Assembly: GCA_905221605.1 (NCBI GenBank)
Contig: CAJNDS010002335.1
Location: 149,887 to 213,886 of the forward strand
DNA: 64,000 nt
From: Symbiodinium natans
Lineage: Eukaryota > Sar > Dinophyceae > Suessiales > Symbiodiniaceae
Reading direction: 5' to 3'
In this document: piece after piece, positions 21,739 through 33,104 of the stretch
How positions within the stretch are numbered: position 1 is the first letter of the stretch
How the letters are laid out: every line of letters begins with the position of its first letter
The notes under the pieces: model-generated
Seen by the model: only the letters and a program-made list of their open reading frames with translations
Database searches by the model: none
Told to the model about the DNA's origin: nothing
Program-made: the position numbers and the translations under genes

Positions 21739-21834
21739 GAGCTCTTGAACCAGAACAATTCTTGGCTGGGGCTCAACTCTGTGGGCAGAGGGTACATTTC
21801 CGTGTCAGAGTGGCTGGGGCAGAAAATGTTTCAG
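21739..21834 (+). CDS. Exon with possible half EF-hand
   Basis: The frame encodes NQNNSWLGLNSVGRGYISVS, then EWLGQKMFQ, and ends exactly at a strong CAG|GTAAGG donor. The GRGYISVSEW segment fits the second half of an EF-hand loop (Gly6, hydrophobic 8, Glu12) followed by its helix. The upstream acceptor and adjacent exons are unresolved. Confidence 0.35.
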
Positions 21835-22338
21835 GTAAGGCCATTCTGTCTGAACGTCTTTACACTACTTATGTAAAGCATAGCAGAGCCCCAAGGCCGC
21901 TCCAATTTTTGCGAGCCCTGGCCCAACTTGAGGTCACCTCCGAGGCGCTCAAGGCGCCTGGCTTCTCTGGCCCGTCCCCCCACCCTCACCTCTCAAAAAG
22001 GAATCCTGTGAAAGGCACTTGCAAGGGGACCCCAGCTTAGAACCGATGACTGGGATTGGGATGTTGCGCATTCTGAGATTCAAATCCACCCCTTAATGTA
22101 AGGAGTGCCGCCTTCAGCAGCCACAGCTCAGCGTTTAGACAGTTTGCTTCGTGTGAGCTGAGTCGAAGCATCAGAAGCCCCCCGGCACCCCGAAGAGGCT
22201 GGCATCCCGGTCATCACTAGCGGCATCCTCCTGATGGACCAGCGACCCTTGGACACCTGTAGCCCTGTGCAGTGTATCTATATACATATATACATACATA
22301 CATATACAGTGTAAACTTATTGTATAGTCTATAGAGAC

Positions 22339-22342
22339 TCTA

Positions 22343-22383
<41 letters not shown>

Positions 22384-22566
22384 GCATGTATGCGTGTATG
22401 TATGTATGTATGTATGTATGTATGTATGTATGTATGTATGTATGTACGTATGTATGTATGTATGTATGCATGTATGTATGTATGCATGTATGTATGTATG
22501 CATGCATGCATGTATGTATGTATGCGTGTATGTGTGTGTGTGTGTGTGTGTGTATGTGTGTGTGTA
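22339..22566. repeat. (TCTG)n-(TATG)n-(TG)n compound microsatellite
   Basis: About eleven TCTG units at 22339-22384, then TATG/CATG units at about 22391-22531 with scattered transitions, then (TG)n at about 22532-22566. Met-Tyr-Val-Cys and Thr-His-Ile repeat ORFs over it are artefacts. Confidence 0.95.
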
Positions 22567-22640
22567 GTGTGCATGTTGAACCCCAAACTTTTTTGATATA
22601 CTCAAACCGCTAAACCGCTTGGCATTCCGAGGCTTCTGGG

Positions 22641-22723
22641 CGGCGCGGCTCAATGAAAAGAAGTGCGGATCCAAAGCGATCCCCGTGGATGCGCTGAAGG
22701 GGGACATAGAAAGCTCAGGATAG
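22641..22723 (+). CDS. Terminal exon of an unrecognised gene
   Basis: The frame reads AARLNEKKCGSKAIPVDALK, then GDIESSG, and stops at TAG 22721-22723. Charge pattern and third positions are coding-like. It follows a possible acceptor near 22638. No family is recognised, and preceding exons would lie upstream of the microsatellite. Confidence 0.35.
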
Positions 22724-23062
22724 CTTGTCCGGGTGAGGGAGTGTCGGGGAGTCAGCGTGCTGTTGCACATCGTTCAGTTTATGTCTTGTTGGATATTTGA
22801 CCGCCATGTCAGGCCACGTGCGAAGTACTGACCTCACGCCATCGCAAGAGCTCTCACTTCAAGGAAGAAAAGCTTGTGGAAGTGGCTCTTTAAGCCCTCC
22901 GGCCCGGCCCTTTTGGCCTGGTCCTGGAGTGCCCACCAGCCCCAAAACCTTTGAGTGAGAGTTTTGAGTATCTTTGGGGTGCCCACCCCCAAAGGAGATC
23001 GCACGGAGAGGGGCCGCGTGTCGCTGGAGTGCACAGAGTCCCGCAGAGCATCCTATGAGTCC

Positions 23063-23100
23063 CCGGAGAATCCCCCGGAGAATCCCCCGGAGAATCCCGC
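23063..23100. repeat. Short 12-mer repeat (CCCCCGGAGAAT)
   Basis: Three near-perfect tandem copies of CCCCCGGAGAAT. It has no apparent coding role. Confidence 0.7.
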
Positions 23101-23295
23101 AGAGGGTCCACAGAGATTTCCGTGGAAGCATAGTTATTGCCGTTATTGCCTGTCCGGAGGCACCCACATCGGTCGGGTGAAAATGATCGCAGTGTATGAT
23201 TTTGCTCTTTCATCGCAGGTGGGGAGGGTATGTTCCAACGGTATATTTCAAAGCTATTGAATGATGCCATGCATGCCCACCAATCAAACCCGTAG

Positions 23296-23476
23296 AGCTC
23301 TTAATCCGACGGACGGCTGCACTGAAGTATCTGCACGCCGCATTGGAGGACTGCTGGCTTGCTTGCTGCCGGCCGACAAGGCTCGGGGCTTGGGAAGGCT
23401 CTTAACTCCCAGGCCATCCTTCCTGCGACGCAGTCTGGAACTCTTGGTCCACTACTGCCAGACCTTTCATGAGCAG
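23296..23476 (+). CDS. Two exons of an unknown helical protein
   Basis: Exon 23296-23380 encodes LLIRRTAALKYLHAALEDCW, then LACCRPT, and ends at a GC donor in phase 2. Exon 23413-23476 starts in phase 2 and encodes PSFLRRSLELLVHYCQTFHE plus Q, ending at CAG|GCAGTC. The joined product is continuous, amphipathic and Cys/Arg-rich. The implied intron is only 32 bp, which is unusually short, so the join may be wrong. No family is recognised. Confidence 0.35.
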
Positions 23477-23643
23477 GCAGTCATTCATCGGCACTCGCGC
23501 TTAGGGAATTCGGGACCGCGAAACTCTCCGTCCTCCCATGTGAAGCTTCTTGAACATCGTTGAACCCTTAAGGCTCAAGGGCTTCTGCCACAACGCTGAC
23601 AAAAGATCATAGGTCGTGGGCTCGCCCGAGGTGTGAGTTCGCG

Positions 23644-24786
23644 ATGCACCAGAAAGCCCAAGGAGATTTTCTCACGGACGACGAGTTGCTTCAAGAGTTT
23701 GATCTTGCCTCTGCTGATGCAGAGAAAGGGGAGAGTGCACCTCCAGCAAAGCCGACGGATTGGTTGGGCTCCGGGCTTTACATCCTCCTGGCCGCCGGTG
23801 CAGCTGCTCTTTTCCTTGCTGCTTGTGTCGCTGCTGGCGGCATTGGCCGTTCCAGCGCGTGGCGCGGCACAGAACCCACAGAGCTGTGGCCCGAGCCAGT
23901 TTGGTCGAAACCCTGTGCCGGGGAGCTCCAGGTGAACGGTCTGGGAACCGCTTACTTGATCAATGCAAAGTACAATCTTCCAGGTGACCCGGCCGGGAAT
24001 GTTTGGATGGAGGGCTCGAATGTGGTTCTCACGGACAAGGGCCGCACCTACTGGGGCAATGCATGTGATCCGAAAGGCTCTCACGTGTTTCAGCAGTCTG
24101 ACTACATGAACCTGTATCTCCTGAACAAGCGCTTGGAGTATACGACGGACCTTCGTGGGGCCGACTGTGGCTGCAACGCGGCCCTCTACTTGGTGTCCAT
24201 GGCCCGCAGCGGGTGGTCGACGAACTGTGAGGACTACTACTGTGATGCGATGAACATTTGTGGTGCGACGTGCCTTGAGATTGACATCCAAGAAGCCAAC
24301 TTGCATGGATTCCATTCCACGTTCCACGACTTCCTCAGTGCTGCCGGTGTTAACATGGGAACTGGTGGAGGAGGAAAGAACTGGATGGGGCCTCGAGACT
24401 ACTCCGCTTGGCAGTATGGCATCAACGGATCGTGCATCAACACCAGGATGAAGTACAGGGTCTCTGTGGAGTTCCCCGTTTATCCTGGCACCCAGGAGCT
24501 CAAGAGCATTGATGTCAGGCTGTCCCAGAACGGGTGCAGCGTGTTAGCATCCACAACAACAAACGTAGAAAAGTTCCAGCGAACACTGCCAATCCTCAGT
24601 GCAGAGATGAGAAAGGGAATGACGCCTGTGATGAGCTACTGGCGGAGCTGGAAAATGGTGTGGCTCGACGGGAACGGTCCGGGGGAGTTCACTTTCTGCA
24701 CCCATGAACAAGATGCCAAGGGCATCTGCTCGGACACCGTGGCCTTCTCGGACTTTTCAGTCACCGATCTTGCGACTGGCATCTGA
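23644..24786 (+). CDS. Membrane-anchored GH7/GH16-like (clan GH-B) protein
   Basis: A single 380-codon exon from ATG 23644. Residues 1-40 are acidic and likely cytosolic, residues 43-66 form a hydrophobic signal anchor, and the Cys-rich remainder would face the lumen or exterior. Residues around 178-200 (GCNAALYLVSM, later YYCDAMN) and 212-219 (EIDIQEAN) match the cellobiohydrolase-like pattern 'NGALYFVxM...YCD...ExDxxEAN'. E212 would be the nucleophile, D214 the assisting Asp and E217 the acid/base. An Asn-Gly-Ser glycosylation site follows. At 380 residues it is shorter than typical GH7 enzymes and lacks an obvious cellulose-binding module. Cleavage of beta-glucan or cellulose is an inference; dinoflagellates have cellulosic thecae. 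The intronless structure contrasts with neighbouring genes. Confidence 0.7.
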   Translation: MHQKAQGDFLTDDELLQEFDLASADAEKGESAPPAKPTDWLGSGLYILLAAGAAALFLAACVAAGGIGRSSAWRGTEPTELWPEPVWSKPCAGELQVNGLGTAYLINAKYNLPGDPAGNVWMEGSNVVLTDKGRTYWGNACDPKGSHVFQQSDYMNLYLLNKRLEYTTDLRGADCGCNAALYLVSMARSGWSTNCEDYYCDAMNICGATCLEIDIQEANLHGFHSTFHDFLSAAGVNMGTGGGGKNWMGPRDYSAWQYGINGSCINTRMKYRVSVEFPVYPGTQELKSIDVRLSQNGCSVLASTTTNVEKFQRTLPILSAEMRKGMTPVMSYWRSWKMVWLDGNGPGEFTFCTHEQDAKGICSDTVAFSDFSVTDLATGI

Positions 24787-26746
24787 ATCCGCACTGCCAC
24801 GCGTTCCAAAGTGGACATGTTGCTGCCAGAGGGGGTTGGGAGGCTTCAGAGCATCTTTGAAAGTGTCCGGTAGCAGTTGTTCTGTGCATATATGTGCGTA
24901 GTTACAGATTCCCTTTGGCAGCACCAATGGCATGACACTGTGCCGAAAGCCGTTGCTTACAAGGCCGCTTTGTGACAGACACTGTTAATTGTACTTTGCA
25001 GGTTGAGACGTGCCTCACAAAACAACGCATGACCCCAACTAGACGTGCCTTGAAGTGCCTTATTCTTACAGTCATTGGCTGTGCACGATGTCAGAAAACT
25101 TGCCGACTGCTTCTCAGGCTGTTCCGGTGACGTTTGCCCTCCAGGGCAGACAAACACCCCACCTGAGGGTGAGTCACGAAAGCTAGCTCCTCGCCTCGCG
25201 ATCATGCTTGTTTACCAGCCTTGTAGCTTTCGTCGGGGTTCAAATACTGTACCTTGCCCGGGCACTGAGCCAAGCCATGAGAGCTCATGTCATTGCTCGC
25301 AGTACTGGTGGATGCATGGAGTGGCTTCATTGTTACTCGCATACTCGCATACACCCATGATCATAGTCAGCCACGCACCATCGTCCCAAGAATTTGCTAG
25401 GCCGTCTTTTGTCTTCCGGCATCGGCGGGTGCACGTTGCGGAGCTTCGAGGTGTGCTGAGCACATACCGGAGCTGCCCTTCTCTCGTCGCTTTAGGCGGT
25501 TTGAGCAGCTTGGACCTCGAAGGCCATCAAAAACAGCACCGTGCCAAAAGGAAAATGCAGTGTTGTGAGATGCGTGCGGCATTGCAAGGAAGAGAACCCA
25601 GATGCATAATCCCAAAACCCCAACCTCTCCCTGAGGTGGCGCGGCCCGCTACCACCTGGAGGGCCCGCGTGAGCCAGGAGGCCAGGCTGTCGAAAGGAGC
25701 TGGGGCGTTCATCCTAACCTGATGGGTTCAAGGGTTTAGGGGGCCTCCGCTGTAGAATCGGTGCAGAGGGGAGTTGGGCGGGCGACGCGGCAAGCAAAAG
25801 GGGTCAGGGGTTCAGGCCCTAAGTGTTTCTCGAGGGTGTGAACAAACAAGCCTTGCAGATGCTCAGGGGTTTCGGATTGGACGGATTCAGCCGCATGAGC
25901 CTGTTTCGGATTTGGATGAAAGCGAGAGCTTCACAGGTCACAGCAGGTCTCTTCCAGCCCCCTGTGGAAGAAGAGGTCGCTGGGCTACAACTCGCCTTGC
26001 CTTGGTGCTCGGCTAGGGTCTCCTGGGCTCGAGTGATAAGGCTGAGAGTCCACCGACATTTTGGGCTTCGTTTCATTTCTGGACGTTCTTCATGCCCTGG
26101 GCCCCTTAAACTGCACCCTCAACACAAAGAACCTCAAGAAGCCTGGCAACTCGCGAAGGTTCCCTGGTACACCTATGCCCGGGAGATGCAGCAGAAGCTC
26201 CTCCGCCTGAGTCTTCTCTTGTCTTCTCTTGTCTTCTCTTGTCTTCTCTTGTCTTCTCTTGTCTTCTCTTGTCTTCTCTTTGGCTGACGCTTTTGACAAG
26301 AGGTGTGCTCTTCTGGCACTTTTCGGGATGCCTTTCTTCGGGTATGAAGTGGGCTGGCCGTGGTTTTGTGTAAAGGCATGTGCCGATAACGCACTCCACA
26401 TCACTAGCAGGGGTCTCGACCACCTTGTTAGGGACAAGGGTTCGTGACTTATAATGGCCCAGCCTCCAAAGCCCTCCGGCAGCACCATTTGCTGTCAGAA
26501 TCACATGCCAGGCTCCTGAACCCGGAGGATCCGTATGGGCTTAAGGCGAATGCCTTGGCAGCTCCTTGCCTATGGTGGGCTTTGGGCGCCAAAAGGTCGC
26601 AGTTTGGCAGTCTCTTGAGCCTTCCAGTGAGTTGACACTTGAGGGCCTTGGGAAACCCTCTTTACATGTATACATCCACGAACCACCTCAGCCCTTGCCA
26701 GCCTGGTTACGCCCTCCAAAAGCAACATCCAAGCCATCTTCTTCAG
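24787..26746. other. 3' flank and unassigned DNA
   Basis: No confident gene. A 215-codon + frame (25075-25722) lacks domain, bias or splice support. A perfect 10-mer repeat lies at 26211-26280. Confidence 0.3.
26211..26280 (-). repeat. Perfect 10-bp tandem repeat, seven copies
   Basis: GTCTTCTCTT is repeated exactly seven times with no mismatch; the purine strand is -. Perfect identity suggests recent expansion. Confidence 0.95.
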
Positions 26747-26846
26747 AGCTTGGCTGAGGTCGTGGAAGCTGTCGAAAAGGCCGAAGGCCGTGGCATCGTG
26801 CGGCGGGCGTACGAGCAGTACTCCGCTGGTTGCGCCCGGTGCATCT
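26747..26846 (+). CDS. Internal exon of an unrecognised gene
   Basis: After a CATCTTCTTCAG acceptor the frame encodes SLAEVVEAVEKAEGRGIVRR, then AYEQYSAGCARCI, and ends in phase 1 at a GT donor (GTAGGC). Helix-forming, strongly coding-like. Flanking exons were not identified, although the terminal exon at 27210-27284 may belong to the same gene. Confidence 0.45.
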
Positions 26847-27097
26847 GTAGGCCCCACGTCCCTGACGGCTTGAGGGCTTTTTGGGCTTGGGGCCTTTTTG
26901 ATTTTTTGGGCCCAGTGGGGATAGGACGCCAAAAGGGAAGGGCTGGACCGCAAAACCAAGCGTTTGCAGGGAGGGCCAAACCCTGGCTTTGCTTTCTATG
27001 AAGATGGCCATGCCTCTCATCTCAAGACCCCAAACAGCACTCATAGGCTTCCCCATGGCCTGCGGGTGCTGCTCTCAAAGTGTTTTTTCTTTGGGGG

Positions 27098-27135
27098 CGG
27101 TGTAGGGGGGCGGGGGGGGGGGGGGGGGGGGGGTG
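27098..27135. repeat. Long G-run
   Basis: GGGGCGG followed by about 23 consecutive G. The length is uncertain, and G-quadruplex formation is likely on paper. Confidence 0.8.
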
Positions 27136-27207
27136 TAGGAGGCTCCAGGAAAAATGAGAGACAGCACAGCGAATGCCCCGATGACCCCAAACAGCCACCA
27201 AATATAG

Positions 27208-27284
27208 ATTCGAAGGCAAGGTTGGTGCACCTGCGTGTGGGTCCGGAAGGTGATTACCTGGTGGCGGCCTCGGCCGTGATTTAG
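27208..27284 (+). CDS. Terminal exon of an unrecognised gene
   Basis: From a TATAG acceptor the frame encodes SKARLVHLRVGPEGDYLVAA, then SAVI, and stops at TAG 27282-27284. GC-rich third positions support coding. It may close the gene containing the exon at 26747. No family is recognised. Confidence 0.4.
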
Positions 27285-30202
27285 GGTGCACTCGGGGCTT
27301 CCGTGAGACAGTGTTTACGGCGTTTACGGGATGCCGTCATTGCACGTGCCTGTTGTGGTGGCTTACCTAGGTATAGGGGCAACGCAGGCTTTGTGCAATC
27401 AATCTGAGTTCTGGGGGCCCACCTAGACGTCTCAGCAGTAGGGCCTTGTTCAGAACGATTCGGCCAAAGAAAAGCCCTCTCCCCCTGAACCTCAAATCCT
27501 TGAGGCTGGTCTGCATCCAGCTCTACTCCTGTGTGGCCATGTGGTGCAAGTGTGCTCGATGGTGCTGCTTTCCTTAACAGAGCACATGCCAGGGTACAGG
27601 CTTGTTTGGGGCGCCCCGCCAAAAAAAGTCCTGGGCTTCGTGCTGAGCCTCATCTCATTGTCAGGCGGTTTCTGGAGAATCAAGGTCAAAGCGAAGACAA
27701 AGAATAGACTAGCAGATGCTGGGGGGCTTGCTTGTCTGTTGGGCTGCAAACACTGGTGTACAGTTTCTGCGTCGTGATAACAGGGGGCAGGAGCCTGAAT
27801 TAGGGGGCGGTTTAGGTTTTAAGGGACGTCGACTCAAGCAAGCCTGCTGCAAAAAGGGATGACGTCCAAGGTATGTGCTTCCCTGCCCGGTGCATCAGGG
27901 CCGCTTGGATGTCTTGGAAGGTTCGAACAGAGTTCAGGCTATTCAGGGAGTATCTCTGCTTGTGGGGTTTGGGCAGCTTTAGCTGGGGCCGGGGGCGCAT
28001 CACACGCCCCAGGCTCCTCACGGCTCCTCCAACAAATACGGCAGGCGGCAACCTAGTCCCTTGACTGAACCCCAAACTGTATCGAAGGTAGTTTGGCCGA
28101 AAGGGGGCTGCTAGGCCTACAAACCTGCCCTCGAGCAGCCTATGGGGCTTGGCCATGGCCTTTTGCATCTCACATGTGCCGAATCGGTATGAAGACCCTT
28201 TCTGAATCTCAAACCCTGAGTCGTCAGGGTTTTCACAAGAATGTTCCTGCAACACCCCCCCAGGACTTCCTTGTTGAGCTTTGTTTCCTTGTGGCCACCC
28301 CCATGAAGAGATGAAAAGAGGTTCCTTCTTGGTCTCCTACTGGTCGTTGGAAACCAGGCTCCGGCGCCGTCCCCTTCATAGAGTCGCAATCCAAACCATG
28401 GAGGGCTGGGGAGCCTCCCTCAGCCACGGACTCTTGAATATTCTGAAAACCTTCCATCCCTCAACAACCCGAGGCCCGAAGCCCCATGAAGTCTGATGGC
28501 CTTGATTCCTCGCCCAGGCTTTCCTCTTCCTCCGCCAACCAGAGAGGTTCGACCACTGGGACCCAGCACCTTGCCTGCGCTTCTGGGGGCGCTTGGAATG
28601 AAGGGTCTGCTTGATGGACTCAGGAGAGTGATATCTAGGGCTCAGGCCGGTTCAGGGTTTAGAGCAAGTAGGCCGTGCAAAGGTGCGGCTTGGGCTGATG
28701 CTCTGAGTAGGGTTCGATAAAGATCAAGTAGGATTTAGGAATTTAGGGCATGTGCAAACACCCCCGGCCCCATGGCCAAATTGCTGGTGCTATGCGAGTC
28801 TGCTGCGGCATTTTGTCATGCCAGGAGGAAGCCATGCGGAACACGACTCTGCTCAATAGCCGCTTGTCTCTGGACTTGTGCTCTGCAAATCGTTCTTGGG
28901 ATCCCACGTCCACTCCGCAACCAAGGGGAGGCCAGCGCAACCCACACGAGCTTTACCGCCTGATTCCACAGCGGTGGTGGTATGTCCTTAAGGATCGAAT
29001 GGGGGTAGAGTGTTTGCTGTTCCACAGAGGAATGTGACAATCGTATCGCATCACTGCAGGGCTAGAACTCTGCAAATGAGACGGCCAGAACTCCGAAAAT
29101 AAGACTGCCCATGATGGCCCTAACCATCTACCTTGGCATCCGCTGAGCCTCTTATCTCTTGAAGGGTTTCGCAGTTTGGGCCGTGCCAAAGACGTCGGCA
29201 CAAAGGTTGCCGGCACAGTGCGGTGTGGCGAAGGGCTTGCCTCGCCACCATGCCGACCGTAGATGTGATCCAGTTGAGCCAACGCTCCCTCCAAGAATTC
29301 CAGTTTCCTTGAACGAGCAACCTGCGCAAGGAGGCCAGGGAATGCTCAGCTGGTATCGGGGACAGGAATCTCACGTGCGAAGCCTGCTAGTGGCCGACTT
29401 CGCACCATTGTTCGGTTTTACGACCAATGGGCAGCTGTCAAGGGCACGCAGAATTGATCCGAAAGACAGACCCGCATGTATGCACCATGTAGGACATGGG
29501 CGACATCGGAGAGCAATTGCCCAAAGTTTGACAGCTACCTCGATGGCATTAGCACAGCTACGCCGCATGCGAAAACTGCTTGGCACGGGAAATGTCTGCA
29601 GATTCTTGCCCAACAAAATCCCTAAAGCCCGAAACCCTGAATGTCCTGCATGCCGTACTGTCATGCTCTCACTCAGCCTGTGCCTGAATTTAGCAGAAAG
29701 ACGGCAGATTTTGTTTTTGAGGAATTTCGAGGGCTTAGTGTTGGGCAAAGATGGGTTGCTGCGACAACTGTTGTGGAGTCCAGGTGGAGGAGTGCAAAGG
29801 CTTCAGCGTGATAGAATCGTGTGCGCATTGCACTCCTTCTCCTTCTCCAGGGAGTGACGGCCTTGTGTCCTATGGCACTTTAGGAACCATGCAGGTACTT
29901 GAACTCAGTTAAGCAAGCAAAAGCCCTAAATCCCTCAAACCAAAACCCATTGATGCTGCCGCGGCCGACAGCTTTCCAGGGCAGGGGAGGGCCCCGAGAC
30001 CCCGACACCCTCCAAAACCAAGAATAGCCGCCACTCAGCCCGGGAGGTTTATAACCATTGAGCCCCCAAGTCGGACCGGACCGAACTTGGACCTTTCTCC
30101 CAAAGTTCCGAGGGGCCGGTGCAGAATAGAGTGCCTTTCTGTCTTGAGCCCCTGCCTCTGTGTTTTTGGTCCCGGGGGGCAGTTTGTGTCCTCCCCGGCG
30201 CC
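27285..30202. other. No gene recognised
   Basis: Nearly 3 kb with open frames on both strands, the longest a 232-codon + frame at 29159-29857, but no domain or confirmed splice join. A short segment near 28771 (MAKLLVLCESAAAFCHA) is mildly exon-like. Degenerate CCCTAAA words are frequent. Confidence 0.3.
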
Positions 30203-32748
30203 ATGTCGAAGTCCGTGCCGGCCCCTGCGCCGAAGGCGAAGGCCCTGCGAGCTGGGAGTGGAGGGCTTTGTGTGGGTCACCCTGAGAAGAGCTTTGGTTT
30301 GTTTTCTAGGGGGAGAACAAGAACAGGGCCAATGGGGTTGGGTTCGGAGGCGTTCCGGGAAACAAGGCCGGACATTTGGGAACTCAAGGGCTTTGGGTTG
30401 TTTAAAGGGCTTTTCGGGTGTTTATAGTTGCTCTTTGGCTTTAATTAAAGAACATGGGTCGTTAACCTAGTGACCTGGTAAATCCCACTTGTTTGAGCTG
30501 AGGCGGGTCTCAGCGCGGGTCGCAAGAAGCAACTCCGGGAGATGTTCCGCTGTGCAGACAAGGCGATGGAGGGTTGAGTCTGGGTGTGTGGGTGGCTGGC
30601 AAATGACCCCTCAGGGTTGCTGAAACTCTTGAAAGGTTTCTGCCCGCTGTCCAGCCGACTCGTGCTTTGGAAAGAGAGCGTGGGAACAGCAAGGATGGCT
30701 ACGAAGTCTCCACCCGTTTCTGCAGGATGCATCCGGACTCCTGAGCTTCACCGAGATGTCCGTCATTCTTCGAGAAGGAAACCCAAGTTTGACGGACAAG
30801 GACTCCCGGCATCGTCGGGTTACAGAGGCTGGTTCGGATTGAGGGCATCGCCCTTCAGACTGATTGAGGGACTGTCGAAGTCGTATTGCGAGTTTGTTGA
30901 TGACGACAGAAGCCCGTCGAGCCAGTCTCACAATAGAACCTTCAGTTGAGGAGTTGGCCATGCTCTTCCGAGAGATCGACACCAATGGCGCCTCAGATGT
31001 GCACGGAACAGAATCCACCTTAAACACCACTGAGCTGAAGCTCTTGGGTTGAAGCCTCGATTACACCCGAGCTGCTTCTTGCCAGGCGACCTGACCGTGG
31101 ACTTCAAGGAGTTCGCCAGGCAAGTTCTGGTCGGTAGAATGCTGCCGAAGGGCCCCCAAAACAGTGCCCTCCTCCCTGAATCCCAGACGCCTCCCCCACC
31201 CTTTCTGGGCAGATACCTGAACTCGAAGAGTGCGGCCAAGCTCCAGAAGACCAAGTCCCGGGAGCAGGCTTCCGGAAGATGGGCCTTTGCAGGGGAGGGG
31301 GGGGGTTGGGGGGAGGGGGTCAACTTTGACGCGTGGTAGAAGATCCAGGGCGAGTACGGGGCTTGGTTGGGTGGGGGAGCTTGCGTTTTGCGTTTTGTCG
31401 CCGGCTTTTGACAGGTCGTGGCGGAGCGTTGCAAAGAGGAGCGCGGAAAGCGCTTGGTTTTGGCTTGAAGCGCCCAGTCACCGCCACTGAGCTTGGTGCA
31501 GCCCACAAGTGCCAGGAGTTCCGGAAGGTGGATGACAACAGCGATGGTAAGCTGAGCCGGGAGGAGCTAACGGCGCTCCTGCGGAAGGTGCGCCGTCTTC
31601 CTTGGGGGAGGTCGAGTTTGGGATTCAGGGCTTGCGCGAATCATAGCCTCAACCCTGAGGTGAGTGAGCCCAAAGAGCATTACCGTTCTTGAGGTAAAGC
31701 AAGAGGCTAAAACCCGTGAAGTAGATGTTGCCAAGCTCGGCGGGTGCCTTTCCTTGTGAACTCTTGTAAACAAGAGCGTCCGGGGAATGCAGGTTTCGGA
31801 GGTCCAGGTGTAAAATTTTTCCGTCGGCTGCGACTCTGGTGTTTGCTGGCGATGGGTCTGGACTGGCGAAGCCTCCGAAAGCCCTGCGCTAAGCTCTGCG
31901 AAATTTTTACCCAAAGCCCACCAAAGCTCGTGAAAGAGGCCCAGAAGCTCCTCCCCCCTTCTCCATCACACCTTTCTGCGGAGGGAAATCCAGAGATTGA
32001 CCAGAAAGAGCTGGACTTCCTCTTCGACACAGTGGACAAGGACCCTCAAGACACCAAAAAAAGGCCCAAGGCTGAGGCAAAGAGCCCCAGCCCCCCCCCC
32101 TCCCCCCCCCTGCCCCCCAAGCAAGGGTTAGGGTTGGAAGGGTTAGGGTGTTAGGGTGCCTGGCGTAGTCTGCCTTTCCGGCTCCCCCCTCGCTTGGCTC
32201 CCGGGTTATGATTTGGGGTTTCAAGCCCGTAGACGCTGTAGTTGGGTTGTTTGTTCGTGCCCTCAGAAGCAGGACCGTTGGCATGAGTTACTCTCGGACA
32301 AGCCCAAGCAAGCTGCAGGGAGTCTAGGGTGTTCTGAGCTTCCCGGCAGCTGCGAAGTCCTGGTTGCAAAAAGGGTGTTCTTGGGTTGGGGGGGGTGGTT
32401 CTGAGCAGCAGTTTTATGCGCCCATCGTGATATTGTTGCACCTCTGAGCTCTACTCCCCCAGGGGGCACCCCGGAGTTGAGTCAAGATGCTCGGTATGGT
32501 GTTCAGGCTCCAACGGGTTCCGAGTTTGTTGAGAACGCCCGAGAGCGCGCTCTGTGGCAGGAACCTGCGAGGTGGTTTCATGTGCTGGGGCGGGTCTTAC
32601 AAAGCAGTTCTCCTCTCACCGATGGGAGCCGAAGTTGTGCTCGCAGGACGGCAACGGCCAACTGGACTTCGACGAGTTCACCGACTACATCACGGGCGCG
32701 GCGTCTATGCCCATCACGTCCCGCCTGCTCCAGGAGGAGAAATATTGA
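30203..32748 (+). CDS. Four-EF-hand calcium-binding protein (spliced)
   Basis: Exons reconstruct a calmodulin-like protein. The first exon is probably from ATG 30203 (MSKSVPAPAPKAKAL). The exon from 30726 starts inside loop 1 (DASGLLSFTE). An exon ending at 30987 joins 31086-31119 (GC donor) to give loop 2, DTNGDLTVDFKE. The exon from 31213 (YLNSKSAAKLQKTKSREQ) leads to the exon at about 31516-31587 with loop 3, DDNSDGKLSREE. Exon 31984-32040 joins 32647-32748 through a GA donor to give loop 4, DKDGNGQLDFDE, ending LLQEEKY with TGA at 32746. Loop spacing is close to the 24 residues typical of calmodulin, supporting paired lobes. Loop 2 has Leu at position 6 instead of Gly, so its calcium affinity may be reduced. 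The boundary after loop 1 and the end of exon 31213 are uncertain. Confidence 0.7.
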
Positions 32749-33104
32749 CCAAAGCGCCCTCCCCAACCTAAATTCCGAAGCCGGAATCCTAAAGCCCGGA
32801 ATCCTACGGCCAGAAGCTCATCAGGTGCAGAGGGTCCCGGACCCTCTGCGCCTGATGAGGCGCATGGCTAATTCTGTTGTCCATCCTTATGTTAGCCGCA
32901 GTTGCAACATCACGAGGATGTCTAGGCATCTCTTGCGAGATGGAGTGCTTGATGCTGCTTACACTTGCACGTAGACCCTGCCAATGGTGGGTTCGTCCAC
33001 GAGGTCATTAAGTAAGTCAAAAAGACATGCACGCACATTGACAACATAGAAGAAGCGCGTTGCAGTTTCTAGTCGCGTGCCGTTGGCTGTTGGAGTTCTC
33101 GGCC

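Noticed and set aside
22171-22770. 199-codon minus-strand ORF with His-Thr-Tyr-Ile repeats
   Set aside because: Produced by the (TATG)n/(TCTG)n microsatellite; not protein-like outside it.
23560-23579. Possible relic of the dinoflagellate spliced leader (ends GGCTCAAG) upstream of the GH-like gene
   Set aside because: Only about 13 of 21 positions agree, and the same string is explained by the ubiquitous CCCTTAAGG-type telomere-like words.
25075-25722. 215-codon ORF downstream of the GH-like gene
   Set aside because: No domain, no coding bias, and many Cys/Ser/Arg runs typical of random GC-rich frames.
29159-29857. 232-codon ORF
   Set aside because: Starts without a clear ATG context, overlaps an equally open minus frame and shows no motif.
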